From the NCBI GenBank assembly GCA_036924085.1, contig JAVGWX010000009.1, forward strand, positions 61,581,512 to 61,645,511: 64,000 nucleotides of DNA. Reading direction: 5' to 3'. Positions 1 through 10,680 of this stretch are shown here, one piece after another. Position 1 is the first letter of the stretch. Every line of letters starts with the position of its first letter. This DNA is from Ariolimax columbianus. Its lineage: Eukaryota; Mollusca; Gastropoda; Stylommatophora; Arionidae. The notes under the pieces are model-generated. The model was given only the letters and a program-made list of their open reading frames with translations. It was not told where the DNA came from and did no database searches. The translations under genes and the position numbers were made by a program.

Positions 1-1
1 G

Positions 2-469
2 TGGGTTCTATCCCATTGTAACATCCAAGGCACAGAGGAAACAGACAGACTGGCAAAAGAAGGTGCAAGACTACCACAACCAGATTCTAGTGTGACCTAC
101 GAAGAGTCCAAAAGGCTCATTAGAGCCAGATACAGCGCCAAATGGGAAACAGAACATACTGGCTACACAAAAATTGATGCCTATTACCAATTGAATAAAA
201 GAGAGCAGGTCGTGTTCAGACTCCGCACAGGCCATAACAGACTGAGGTACCACCTATTCAATAAGTTGAAGATAAGTGGCACTGACGAATGCAGTTGTGG
301 TACCGGAAAAATGACCGCTGAACATCTGCTGCAAAACTGCCCGAAATACGAGGACCAGAGAAAGCACATGTGGCCATCACCAGTGGCAACACGAGACAAA
401 CTCTATGGCAGTGTCGACAGCCTCAGGATGACCGCTGCTTTTCTCGAAAAAATACAGGTTGACGTTTGA
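2..469 (+). CDS. 3' part of LINE copy D: RNase H end plus C-terminal Cys/His motif (partial)
   Basis: This is the last part of the polyprotein of a non-LTR retrotransposon, cut by the window edge. The frame is open from base 2 to a TGA at 467-469. It begins in the last RNase H motif, SHCNIQGTEETDRLAKEGA, where the aligned copy A has EEAD; the Asp is kept here. A basic linker follows, with FRLRTGHNRLR. The C-terminal motif is C-S-C-G-T-G-K-M-T-A-E-H-L-L-Q-N-C (C-x-C-x8-H-x4-C), typical of I-superfamily LINEs. The protein ends in RMTAAFLEKIQVDV, matching the ends of copies A, B and C in this window. One Val codon is missing relative to them (REQVVF instead of REQVVVF). The region shows no inactivating change. 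The clade (I/Nimb-like) is inferred from domain order. Confidence 0.85.
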   Translation, partial: WVLSHCNIQGTEETDRLAKEGARLPQPDSSVTYEESKRLIRARYSAKWETEHTGYTKIDAYYQLNKREQVVFRLRTGHNRLRYHLFNKLKISGTDECSCGTGKMTAEHLLQNCPKYEDQRKHMWPSPVATRDKLYGSVDSLRMTAAFLEKIQVDV

Positions 470-498
470 CAGCGTACGAAGAAGAAGAAGAAGAAGAA
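470..498 (+). repeat. LINE D 3' terminus with (GAA)n tail
   Basis: After the stop codon come only about 8 bases and then GCGTAC-type sequence running into seven GAA units. Copies A, B and C end in the same way, so this is the element's own 3' tail rather than a chance microsatellite. Confidence 0.85.
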
Positions 499-960
499 AC
501 TGACATTTCCACCTATATGAAATATAACGGATTTAAACTGACGTTTCCACCTATGTGGAATGTAACAATTTAAAATGATGTTTACACCTATGTGGAATGT
601 AACAATTTAAACTGGTGTTTCCACCTATGTAGAATGTAACGATTTAAACTGACGTTTCCACCTATGTGGAATGTAACAATTTAAAATGATGTTTCTACCT
701 ATGTGGGATGTAACGATTTAAGCTGATGTTTCCACCTATGTGGAATGTAACAATTTAAAATGATGTTTACACCTATGTGGAATGTAACAATTTAAACTGA
801 CGTTTCCACCTATGTGGAGTGTAACAGATTTATACTGATGTTTCCAAATATATGAAATGTTACGGGTTTATAGCCGGACGTTTCCACCTATATGAAATGT
901 TACGGGTTTATAGCCGGACGTTACCACCTATATGAAATGTTAAGGGTTTATACTGAAGAT
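499..960. repeat. 37-bp minisatellite abutting the LINE tail
   Basis: About 12 tandem units of roughly 37 bp, built on a TTTCCACCTATGTGGAATG-type motif followed by TAACAATTTAAA. The CCACCTATGTGG part is an imperfect palindrome. The last units, after 840, have diverged and contain ATATGAAATGTTACGGG. The array begins directly after the GAA tail of LINE D. Confidence 0.9.
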
Positions 961-1348
961 TCTGTCCTGAAGACGCAGCACAGTGAATTAGCTGACAGCA
1001 GCCAGCGACTCATTGCTGGTTGTTTTCATCAGGATCGGCGAACAAGCTCTGGCCAAGACGATTTTCCGCCTCCGAGATGATCCCCCCAAAACAGGCTGAA
1101 CACGTGTAGTCTTCCTAAAGAATATGGATCGCTACTTGTTTCCATCTATATGTGAGGAATAGAGGTAAAGGTCGGTTCATCTCTAACGCTGCTGTCGAGG
1201 ATGAAGTGGCACACACATTAATGCATTAGGCATCACCTTGTCTATGAGGAAGTCTGGTCAGTTCTCTGCTTCACTGTCTTTCCTTCAGAAATAGTCAGTC
1301 ACATGAGCATTTACAGCTGGGTGAACCGAAGAGCGGCGATAAATGTAT
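961..1348. other. Unassigned spacer
   Basis: No repeat or convincing gene is seen. One frame around 1040-1075 reads KTIFRLR, reminiscent of the FRLRTGH linker of RNase H-bearing LINEs, but it is too short to call. Confidence 0.4.
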
Positions 1349-1379
1349 TCTTCTTCTTCTTCTTCTTCTGCGTACACAG

Positions 1380-2880
1380 TCAGACAGTAACCATTATTTT
1401 TTCGAAAAAAGCGGCGGTCATCCTGAGACTCTCGCCACTACCATAGAGCTTGTCTTGCAGTTCCACTGGCAATGGCCACATCTGCTCTCTCTGATCCCCG
1501 TATGTCGGGCAGTTCTGCAGCAGATGTTCAGTGGTCATTTTACCAGTACCGCACGGGCATTCGTCGGTACACCCTATCTTCAATTTGTTGAATAGGTGGT
1601 ACCTCAGTCTATTGTGGCCAGTGCGAAGTCTGAAGACAACGACCTGCTCTCTTCGGTTCAACTGGTAATAGGCATCGTTTTTGGTGTAACCAGTATGTTC
1701 GGTTTCCCATTTGGTAATGTACCTGGCTTTGATAAGCCGTTTTGACTCTTCGTACGTCATACTGGTATCTGTTTGTGGTAGTCTTGCACCTTCTTTTGCC
1801 AGTCTGTCTGCCTCCTCTGTGCCTTGGATGTTGCAGTGTGATGGGACCCACTGTACCACTAACCTTTTTGGTGCGGACAGCTGGCACAGTTTGCAGAGTG
1901 CTGCTCTTAGGTCATTAAGCTCAGTGTTTTTCTGGCTTTTTAGCGCTGTGACTACGGCGAGAGCATCTGTCAGCAAGACTATATGGCTTTCATTTTCTTT
2001 GTGTGTCACCATTTCTTCCACTGCCGCCCTCAGTGCCTCTGCCTCCGCTCTGAAATTGCTTGTGTACTTACCAGTAGCGAATGACAGTGTTATTTTTCTG
2101 CCATTTGGTAGGTTCAGGAATGCTCCTGCCCCTCCGTTCTGTGTAGTGTTTGTTGCAGAACCGTCGGTGTATGCATGGGTCCAGTCCATGCTTGGGTAGC
2201 TTTTCGATATAAAGCTTAGGGTAGTATCTCTCCTTTCTTTTTCAGTCTGGCAGTTTTTGTTTCCAATACCTGGTATATTTTCTACGACCTCTGGAAATAT
2301 ATCCTGCCTCCAGGTAGGTTTTCGTACAGTAGTGATGGGTTTTGGTGTTGTTAGTACGTTTATGGGATCTTCGTGCATCTTTGCTTTGGATATTTCTGCA
2401 AAGTTTCTCCGCTTTAGTTTCCCATTTCCCAAATTGTTTAGTCTCTGGGGCATTGGATGGTCAGTCAGTCTTCGGAGTTTCTCTGACTGCAGCTGGGCTC
2501 TGCAGTCTCTTCTATCGGTCATGGATTGCAGTTTTGTAATCTTTTCAAGTTCTACAATTGGCGTTGACTTCATGCCTCCTGTTATAACTCTCATGGCTTG
2601 GCTTTGAAGTTTGCTAACTTTATCGAAGTTCGCCTTTGCTGCTGTTGTCCATGCCGCAATGCCATACTCGAGAACTGGTCTCACTCTTCCAGTGTACAGT
2701 TTCTTTAGTATGCTTTCGTCTGCTCCCCAGCTTGTGCCAGCAAGTTTCCTCATGATTGCCATTCTTTCTCTGGCTCTCATTCGGTTTCTCTCGATCTGAC
2801 TTTTCCATGTCATGCGCCGATCAAATGTGACTCCCAGATAGTTTGGGTTGTCGTTTGGCTGCAGGAATTTGCCATTTAAA
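1380..2880 (-). CDS. LINE A polyprotein, second part: RT thumb, RNase H and C-terminal Cys/His motif
   Basis: This continues the preceding frame after the one-base shift. An ATG at 2813 exists, but homology to copy C continues upstream to about 2880 (NGKFLQPNDNP...), so it is not an independent start. From that Met the frame has 477 codons. It carries the RT-RNase H connection (VRPVLEYGIAAW), then RNase H with catalytic residues D217 (YTDGS), E257 (FRAEAEAL), D283 (LLTDALA) and D336 (GTEEADRLA). The C-terminal motif is C419-x-C421-x8-H430-x4-C435. No stop interrupts it. Apart from the shift the copy looks coding-competent, so it is young. Confidence 0.88.
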
Positions 2881-5289
2881 CTTAATTTTTGTATTTTGGG
2901 GTTTTATTGAAAGCGAGAATATTGTGCATGTGGTTTTCTCCTCGTTTATTTTGACCAGCCATGAGTTCGCCCACTCTTCCAGCGATGTTAGGGCCTGTTG
3001 CATCCGATTTCTTGCTATGGTGAGATTCTTTTCAGAGGTCCACATAGCCAGATCGTCTGCAAACATTGAGCTATGGACTCTTCTTGGTATATTCTCTGTA
3101 ATGTCGTTTATATCCACCAGGAAGAGTGTGGGTGACAGTTCTCCCCCTTGGGGTACTCCCTGCTCGAGTGTCACCTTTTTGCTCATCTGCCCTTGTACTT
3201 GGACTCTGGCCGTTCTTTGTTTGAGGTAGTGGTTGATCCACTTGTACATCTTCCCACAGACATCACTTCTTCTTAGCTTGATTCTAAGTCCATCTTTCCA
3301 GACTTTGTCAAATGTCTTTTCCAGATCCACCCAAACAGCTACTGTGTGTTTCTGTGTCTGGTAGGCATCTTCTATTTCCTGGGCTATGAGGATGACCTGG
3401 TCCTCAGTGGATCTGTGCTGTCTAAAGCCGGCTTGCTGTGGAATTAGTATTCGTTTTTCTTCCAGATGCCACATCAGTCTGGTGTTTATCATCCGTTCCA
3501 TCAGCTTGCTGACACAGCTCAGTAGGCTTATGGGCCTGTATCCATTTGGATCTGTTTTGTCCTTTCCTGTTTTTGGTACTGGTACAAGTACTGCGTCTTT
3601 CCATGCCTGGGGTACAATTCCTCTTTTCCAGCTTTGGTTCAGGACCGATAGCAGTTTCCTCTTCGCTGTTTGTCCCAGCCTCATCAGCATTTCGTTTGTT
3701 ATCCCGTCTTTTCCGGGAGATTTCCTTTTCTTTAATGTTGGCATGGCCTCTTCCATTTCGCTCATTGTTAATTTGGCCAGCATATGCTCTTCAGGTGCCG
3801 TATTGATGTTGTCGTGCCCCTTTTGCTCTTCACTAATGTCTGTATGCCTATCTGCAGGGACCTCGATGTGGTTTGCTCTGGCATAGTGATCGACAAAAGC
3901 GTTTGCGGCTTTCTTACCAGTGAGTAAGTTTTCGCCCTGCTTGATGGTAATTTGTTTGTTTGACGGGGTTTCGTCGTTCATGGCGCTGACTAGCTTCCAT
4001 AGCTTGTTCCCTTCTTTGTCCAGGTTTAGGCTTTCCGTTTTGTTTTTCCAGCTCCATCTTGCTGTTTGCTTGAGAGTGTATTTGTATTTCATCGTGGTGG
4101 CTTTGAGGGCGATGTTTGCCTCCGTAGATTGTTCTCGCTCTGCCATGTTCCTAGCATTTGTTACTGCATCATCCGCTTTCTGCAACTCATCATTCCAATA
4201 GGGCTTATAGTTTTTCCTAGCTCCTTTTGGGATGGTTTCAGTGGCGGCTTGCATTATTGCCTTGCTTAGGCTTTCCACCATGGGCTTCAGTTTGTTGTTT
4301 CGTGTGTTGATGGTTTCACACAGCCCGTCTGTCAGGATTGCAAATCTGTCCCAGTCGGCTCGTTTGTAATTCCAACGTGGGAGCGGTTTTGTTTCCTGTG
4401 GGCCTACTTCCATGTCAATGGTTAGTCTGATCGGCCTGTGGTCGCTACCTGCCAGTTCGTTTAGCACCTGGCGGTCTATTTTATGGTGTATGTCCTGTGT
4501 GGAGAAGGCCAAATCTAGAGTCGAGGTGGTACGCCATGTTCTAGAATAGAAACTAGGGCTATCCTCCGGCCTATTGATTAGGGAGAGATTTGTATCTATC
4601 TCCCAATCTTCCACTTCGTCACCTCTGCTGTCTGTGTCAAAGTATCCCCATCTCTCCGAGTGGCTGTTGAAATCTCCAACTACTATGCAGTTGGAGTCTC
4701 TGACCTCCATACTCGAGAGCGATAGGTCTTTATTTGGTGGTCCGTACAGATTGAAAATGCGGAGCTTCGTCTCTTGAGCCATTACGTCAACTCCTACAAT
4801 TTCTGCTTGTCCGGTGTGACTGACAGGTACCGCGCTACTGGGTATGCAATTTCTGGTCAGTATCAGGGCCCCTCCTTTGTGACCTTCTCTATCGAGACGG
4901 AAGGTCTGGTATCCTCTGATTGAGAATTTATTATTATTGTTGAGGCGCGTTTCCTGGATACATGCCACGTCAATCTTACCTTCATGCAGGTGATGTGTTA
5001 GGGAAAGTTTTTTGTTAATGACTCCCTCCGCATTCCACTGTAGTATTTTGAGGGTCTTGAGTTTTTGGTCAATGGAAGTTGCCCCATAGCCATGTGCCTT
5101 GACTCCACAACACATGGGTGGGTGACCACCGGTAGTCAAGGGTGGGCCCCTTCGAGGCGTGAGGCCCGGTACTCTCGCTGCCTGGCGGGACTCCGCAGGA
5201 TGAGCGCCATACGTTTTTCTGATAGGTTGTACTGTCATCATCCTGCGATTTACGTTGCACTGTTTTGTTAGGCTTGTGACCCCGTGCAT
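2821..5289 (-). CDS. LINE A polyprotein, first part: AP endonuclease and reverse transcriptase
   Basis: An open frame of 822 codons. Residues about 79-290 form an apurinic-type endonuclease that would nick target DNA: QWNAEG at 84-89, IQETRL from 111, NLYGPP about 180, GDFNSH about 205, LDLAF about 258 and SDHRPI about 282 are the usual catalytic and metal-binding motifs. Reverse transcriptase occupies about 510-800, with GYRPISLL about 583, QAGFR about 619, VDLEKTFD about 654 (usually ...KAFD), GVPQGG about 711 and the catalytic FADD at 743-746. The last 20 or so residues are out of frame: a one-base expansion of a T run near 2880 (plus strand) shifts translation, and the true continuation is in the next entry. 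The first 75 residues precede the endonuclease and may not be translated. Confidence 0.9.
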   Translation of the reverse strand: MHGVTSLTKQCNVNRRMMTVQPIRKTYGAHPAESRQAARVPGLTPRRGPPLTTGGHPPMCCGVKAHGYGATSIDQKLKTLKILQWNAEGVINKKLSLTHHLHEGKIDVACIQETRLNNNNKFSIRGYQTFRLDREGHKGGALILTRNCIPSSAVPVSHTGQAEIVGVDVMAQETKLRIFNLYGPPNKDLSLSSMEVRDSNCIVVGDFNSHSERWGYFDTDSRGDEVEDWEIDTNLSLINRPEDSPSFYSRTWRTTSTLDLAFSTQDIHHKIDRQVLNELAGSDHRPIRLTIDMEVGPQETKPLPRWNYKRADWDRFAILTDGLCETINTRNNKLKPMVESLSKAIMQAATETIPKGARKNYKPYWNDELQKADDAVTNARNMAEREQSTEANIALKATTMKYKYTLKQTARWSWKNKTESLNLDKEGNKLWKLVSAMNDETPSNKQITIKQGENLLTGKKAANAFVDHYARANHIEVPADRHTDISEEQKGHDNINTAPEEHMLAKLTMSEMEEAMPTLKKRKSPGKDGITNEMLMRLGQTAKRKLLSVLNQSWKRGIVPQAWKDAVLVPVPKTGKDKTDPNGYRPISLLSCVSKLMERMINTRLMWHLEEKRILIPQQAGFRQHRSTEDQVILIAQEIEDAYQTQKHTVAVWVDLEKTFDKVWKDGLRIKLRRSDVCGKMYKWINHYLKQRTARVQVQGQMSKKVTLEQGVPQGGELSPTLFLVDINDITENIPRRVHSSMFADDLAMWTSEKNLTIARNRMQQALTSLEEWANSWLVKINEEKTTCTIFSLSIKPQNTKIKFKWQIPAAKRQPKLSGSHI

Positions 5290-5300
5290 CCGATTTCAAC

Positions 5301-5825
5301 AGGCGTTTCTGTAGGGATGCCCTCCTTAGCCTTTGGCTGTCCCCAGCCTATCTGCAAGGCAGCAGTTGTTTGTGGTCAGAGTTCTCTCTCTTATGGAAGT
5401 GGTCTTACAAGACTGACGAGTCTTCACTACTCGTGTCAATAGGATGCGGTAATGATATATGAGATGAAATATATGATATGGACTATATACTGGTTTGTAC
5501 TAACCCGGATGAGAGGCAGTCTAGTGTGTCTGTATCCCAGGATCGTCACGTCCTGCAACTACCTATCTAACTTGCATAACTTCATATGTTGCTCTATTCA
5601 TTAAAGCATAGATCCAACACCAACATCGCATATGGATTACTCTAAATAGATTGTAGGAAATCATGATTCCAAGCATTCCTTGAAGCATAGGTCCAATACT
5701 GTTTTGGCTACCGTAACAATCCTTTAGGAAATCCTGATCCTAGTCATTTTGCTGAATCATATGCCCTTTAAACACTGCGGATAACCAGCTTTAAGGAAAA
5801 CGTTTGATTGAAGTTACGTGCAGTG
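5301..5825. other. Spacer upstream of LINE A, possible 5' UTR remnant
   Basis: No reading frame of note. Bases 5283-5300 hold, on the minus strand, TTGAAATCGGATGCACGG, which resembles the core shared by the SINEs of this window. Around 5590-5610 and 5680-5700 there is a degenerate duplication containing AGCATAGATCCAA / AGCATAGGTCCAA. Bases 5455-5495 are AT-rich with ATATGA repeats. Confidence 0.45.
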
Positions 5826-6985
5826 CGGGTTTGCATCAATGGTTTACAACAATGGTTTACAGCAATGGTTTACAACAATGGTTTACAACAATGGTTTACA
5901 GCAATGGTTTACAGAAATGGTTTACAACAATGGTTTACAACAATGGTTTACAACAATGGTTTACAACAATGGTTTGCATCAATGGTTTACAGCAATGGTT
6001 TACAACAATGGTTTACAACATAGTTTACAACAATCGTTTGCATCAATGGTTTACAACAATGGTTTACAACAATGGTTTACAACAATGGTTTACAACAATG
6101 GTTTGCATCAATGGTTTACAGCAATGGTTTACAACAATGGTTTACAACATAGTTTACAACAATGGTTTGCATCGATGGTTTACAACAATGGTTTACAACA
6201 ATGGTGTACATCAATGGTTTAAAACAATGGTTTACAACAATGGTTTACAACAATGGTTTACAGCAATGGTTTACAATAATGGTTTGCATCAATGGTTTGC
6301 ATCAATGGTTTACAACAATGGTTTACAACAATGGTTTACAACAATGGTTTACAGCAATGGTTTACAACAATGGTTTACAACAATGGTTTACAACAATGGT
6401 TTACAACAATGGTTTGCATCAAGGGTTTACAACAATGGTTTACAACAATGGTTTACAGCAATGGTTTACAACAATGGTTTACAACAATGGTTTACAGCAA
6501 TGGTTTACAACAATGGTTTACAACAATGGTTTACAACAATGGTTTGCATCAACGGTTTACAACAATGGTTTACAGCAATGATTTACAACAATGGTTTAGA
6601 ACAATGGTTTACAACAAAGGTTTGCAACAATGGTTTACAACAATGGTTTACAACAATGGTTTGCATCAATGGTTTACAACAATGGTTTACAACAATGGTT
6701 TACAGCAATGGTTTACAACAATGGTTTACAACAATGGTTTACAGCAATGGTTTACAACAATGGTTTACAACAATGGTTTACAAGAATGGTGTACAACAAT
6801 GGTTTGCATCAATGGTTTACAACAATGGTTTACAGCAATGGTTTACAACAATGGTTTACAACAAAGGTTTGCAACAATGGTTTACAACAATGGTTTACAA
6901 CAATGGTTTACAGCAATGGTTTACAGCAATGGTTTACAACAATGGTTTACAATAATGGTTTACAACAATGGTTTACAACAATGAA
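5826..6985. repeat. 13-bp minisatellite (CAATGGTTTACAA)n, about 89 copies
   Basis: Nearly perfect 13-bp units. The commonest variants are CAGCAATGG and GCATCAATGG in place of CAACAATGG, and they recur irregularly. Because 13 is not a multiple of three and the unit lacks stops, all three forward frames are open and give the same 13-residue peptide MVYNNGLQQWFTT, the longest for 383 codons. This is an arithmetic property of the repeat, not evidence for a protein. Confidence 0.95.
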
Positions 6986-7337
6986 CCATAAACATCTCAG
7001 TGCGAGTTGTTACGGGAGAAAAAGAAAAGTCTTTCCTGAACTTGGAGATTTGAAAATGAGGAAAATTGGAAGGTCACGGCAGACACGGAAGTAATACCTG
7101 GAGGCTGAGCACAGGAAATGAGAATCACCTGTGTGTTTAGAGAGAAGGTGCCAGATGAGGAAAATACGTGAGAGCAACAGATCGTCAACTATGACCAGAA
7201 GGTATTAGATGTGGGCGTGAGAGACTGAAATAGGGAGAGAGTGAGCGAGGAAGAGAGTGAGTGAGTGCGTGTGAGTTAGTGAGTGTAGGGGCAACTCAAA
7301 CATGGAGTTAGTGGGGCAGTGGGATAGTGATAGAATT
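6986..7337. other. Purine-rich spacer
   Basis: No gene is seen. Bases 7205-7300 are rich in GAGAGTGAG/GTGAGTGA motifs similar in composition to the 53-bp array that starts at 8335, and may be a decayed outlier of it. Confidence 0.45.
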
Positions 7338-7561
7338 TAATTGGTTTTTTTTGTTTTTGTTTTTTTTATTTCGCCTTATTTCTCTAATCCACAAGGCGGT
7401 ATGCGTTGCATTATGGTTTTTTTGCTCCTGTCGGCCCAGTGCATCCGACTTCAGCATTAATTTTATGAATGGGTCTCCTTCCTCTTGCATTTTCTAAGTG
7501 TTTGCTTCCCCGGGGTAACGGCCGGTGCTGTGATGGGGATCGAAAACAGCACCTTCTGATA
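7338..7561 (-). mobile_element. SINE F1 copy, head-truncated
   Basis: Minus-strand copy of the F1 family (compare 16578-16822 and 42236-42497). It has the diagnostic body ACCGGCCGTTACCCCGG, the core GCTGAAGTCGGATGCACTGG and an A-rich tail seen as T runs at 7347-7369. Homology stops just beyond the B box, so the A box is missing, and the B box itself is damaged (ATCGAAAAC). Confidence 0.8.
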
Positions 7562-8297
7562 GATCAATTTAAAGATGTTGGACTATGTGAGAGATCAATA
7601 TGAGGATGCTGTACTCTGTGTGACATCAATGTGAGGCTGCTGTACTCTGTATGACATCAATGTGAGGCTGCTATACTCTGTGAGAGATTAACCTGAGGCT
7701 GCGGTACTCTGTGAGAGATCAATGTGAGGCTGCTATACTCTGTGAGAGATCAATGTGAGGCTGCTATACTCTGTGTGACATCAATGTGAGGCTGCTGTAC
7801 TCTGTATGACATCAATGTGAGGCTGCTATACTCTGTGAGAGATTAACCTGAGGCTGCGGTACTCTGTGAGAGATCAATGTGAGGCTGCTATACTCTGTGA
7901 GAGATTAACCTGAGGCTGCGGTACTCTGTGAGAGATTAACCTGAGGCTGCGGTACTCTGTGAGAGATCATTGTGAGGCTGCTATACTCTGTGAGAGATCA
8001 TTGTGAGGCTGCAATACTCTGTGAGAGATTAACCTGAGGCTGCGGTACTCTGTGAGAGATTAACCTGAGGCTGCGGTACTCTGTGAGAGATCATTGTGAG
8101 GCTGCTATACTCTGTGAGAGATCATTGTGAGGCTGCTGTACTATGTATGACATCAATGTGAGGCTGCTATACTCTGTGAGAAATTAACCTGAGGCTGCGG
8201 TACTCTGTGAGAGATCAATGTGAGCCTGCTATACTCTGTGAGAGATCATTGCGAGGCTGCTATACTCTGTGAGAGATCATTGTGAGGCTGCAGTATT
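7562..8297. repeat. 31-bp minisatellite
   Basis: About 23 units of the type TGTGAGAGATCAATGTGAGG-CTGCTATACTC. Two main variants alternate in blocks (GATCAATGTGAGG and GATTAACCTGAGG), showing that multi-unit segments were duplicated. The array abuts the truncated head of the preceding SINE. Confidence 0.92.
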
Positions 8298-8334
8298 TTT
8301 CACCTTACACTGATGTAACTATTCGGCGCCGTAC

Positions 8335-10680
8335 TAGAGAATTAACGTTGTGTGAGTGAGATAGAAGGAGGCGGTTTGAGTGTGCGAGAGTGAGTTAACG
8401 TTGTGTGAGTGAGATAGAAGGACACGTATTGAGTGTGCGAGAGTGAGTTAACGTTGTGTGAGTGAGATAGAAGGAGGTGGTTTGAGTGTGTGAGAGTGAG
8501 TTAACGTTGTGTGAGTTACATAGAAGGAGGCGGTTTGAGTGTGTGAGAGTGAGTTAACGTTGTGTGAGTGAGATGGAAGGATTTGGTTTGAGTGTGTGAG
8601 AGTGAGTTAACGTTGTGTGTGTGAGTGAGATAGAAGGAGGCGGTTTGAGTGTGTGAGAGTGAGTTAACGTTGTGTGAGTGAGATAGAAAGAGGCGGTTTG
8701 AGTGTGTGAGAGTGAGTTAACGTTGTTTGAGTGAGATGGAAGGAGTTGGTTTGAGTGTGCGAGTGTGAGTTAACGTTGTGTGAGTGAGATAGAAGGAGGT
8801 GGTTTGAGTGTGTGAGAGTGAGTTAACGTTGTGTGAGTGAGATAGAAGGATTCGGTTTGAGTGTGTGAGAGTGAGTTAACGTTGTGTGAGTGAGATAGAA
8901 AGAGGCGGTTTGAGTGTGTGAGAGTGAGTTAACGTTGTGTGAGTGAGATAGAAAGAGGTGGTTTGAGTGTGTGAGAGTGAGTTAACGTTGTTTGAGTGAG
9001 ATGGAAGGAGTTGGTTTGAGTGTGCGAGTGTGAGTTAACGTTGTGTGAGTGAGATAGAAGGAGGTGGTTTGAGTGTGTGAGAGTGAGTTAACGTTGTGTG
9101 AGTGAGATAGAAGGATTCGGTTTGAGTGTGTGAGAGTGAGTTAACGTTGTGTGAGTGAGATAGAAAGAGGCGGTTTGAGTGTGTGAGAGTGAGTTAACGT
9201 TGTGTGAGGAAGATAGAAGGAGGCGGGTTGAGTGTGTGAGAGTGAGTTAACGTTGTGTGAGGTGAGATAGAAGGAGGCGGTTTGAGTGTGTGAGAGTGAG
9301 TTAACGTTGTGTGAGTGAGATAGAAGGAGGCGGTTTGAATGTGTGAGAGTGAGCTAACGTTGTGTGAGTGAGCTAGAAGGAGGCGGTTTGAGTGTGTGAG
9401 AGTGAGTTAACGTTGTGTGAGGTGAGATAGAAGGTTTCGGTTTGAGTGTGTGAGAGTGAGTTAACATTGTGTGAGTGAGATATAAGGAGGCGGTTTTAGT
9501 GTGTGAGTGAGAGTTAACGTTGTGTGAGTGAGATAGAAGGAGGCGGTTTGAGTGTGTGAGAGTGAGTTAACGTTGTGTGAGTGAGATAGAAGGAGGCGGT
9601 TTTAGTGTGTGAGAGTGAGTTACCGTTGTGTGAGTGAGATAGAAGGAGGCGGTTTTAGTGTGTGAGAGTGAGTTAACGTTGTGTGAGGTGAGATAGAAGG
9701 AGGCGGTTTAAGTGTGTGAGATTGAGTTAACGTTGTGTGAGGTGAGATAGAAGGAGGCAGTTTGAGTGTGTGAGAGTGAGTTACCGTTGTGTGAGGGAGA
9801 TAGAAGGAGGCGGTTTTAGTGTGTGAGAGTGAGTTAACGTTGTGTGAGTGAGATAGAAGGAGGCGGTTTGAGTGTGCGAGAGTTAGCTAACGTTGTGTGA
9901 GTGAGATTAAAGGAGGCGGTTTGATTGTGTGAGTGAGTTAACATTGTGTGAGTGAGATAGAAGGAGGTGGTTTGAGTGTGTGAGAGTGAGTTAACGTTGT
10001 GTGAGTTACATAGAAGGAGGCGGTTTGAGTAGAAGAGTAAGTTAACGTTATGTGAGTGAGATAGAAGGAGGCGGTTTTAGTGTCTGAGAGTGAGTTACCG
10101 TTGTGTGAGTGAGATAGAAGGAGGCGGTTTTAGTGTGTGAGAGTGAGTTAACGTTGTGTGAGTGAGATAGAAGGAGGCGGTTTGAGTGTGTGAGAGTGAG
10201 TTAACGTTGTGTGAGTGAGATAGAAGGAGGCGGTTTGAGTGTGTGAGAGTGAGTTAACGTTGTGTGAGTGAGATAGAAGGAGGCGGTTTGAGTGTGTGAG
10301 AGTTAGCTAACGTTGCGTGAGTGAGATTGAAGGAGGTGGTTTGAGTGTGTGAGAGGGAGTTAACGTTGTGTGAGTGAGATAGAAGGAGGCGGTTTGAGTG
10401 TGCGAGAGTGAGTTAACGTTGTGTGAGTGAGATAGAAGGAGGCGGTTTGAGTGTGTGAGAGTTAGCTAACGTTGTGTGAGTGAGATTGAAGGAGGCGGTT
10501 TGATTGTGTGAGTGAGTTAACATTGTGTGAGTGAGATAGAAGGAGGTGGTTTGAGTGTGTGAGAGTGAGTTAACGTTGTGTGAGTTACATAGAAGGAGGC
10601 GGTTTGATTGTGAGAGTAAGTTAACGTTGTGTGAGTGAGATAGAAGCAGGCGGTATGAGTGTGTGATAGTAAGAGAGCAA
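8335..10680. repeat. 53-bp minisatellite, about 44 copies
   Basis: The unit contains GAGTTAACGTTGTGTGAGTG then AGATAGAAGGAGGCGGTTTG and AGTGTGTGAGAGT. Spacing between successive TTAACG motifs is 53 bp. Variants (AAGGATTCGG, TTTTAGTGTG, GTGAGGTGAG) recur in groups. Reverse-strand frames through the end of the array (10413-10727) are low-complexity and not taken as genes. Confidence 0.95.

Larger units (their letters stand above)
1349..5300 (-). mobile_element. LINE copy A, nearly complete coding region, EN-RT-RNase H, (GAA)n tail
   Basis: The longest retrotransposon copy in the window. On the minus strand it runs from an endonuclease near 5050 through reverse transcriptase and RNase H to the stop at 1380, then through GTGTACGCAG into a (GAA)n tail seen as TTC repeats at 1350-1371. 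It aligns throughout with copies B, C and D. The 5' end is not defined: no ORF1-type protein is seen upstream and I found no clear target-site duplication. The presence of EN, RT and RNase H in one polyprotein and the Cys/His end place it in the I superfamily (I, Nimb, Loa and relatives); the exact clade needs a tree. Confidence 0.9.

Noticed and set aside
1380..2813. A separate RNase H gene starting at the ATG at 2813
   Set aside because: Homology to copy C continues upstream of this ATG in frame; it is the second half of the LINE polyprotein after a one-base shift.
5804..6955. 383-codon open frame
   Set aside because: Produced entirely by a stop-free 13-bp repeat; all three frames give the same peptide, and there is no evidence for a gene.
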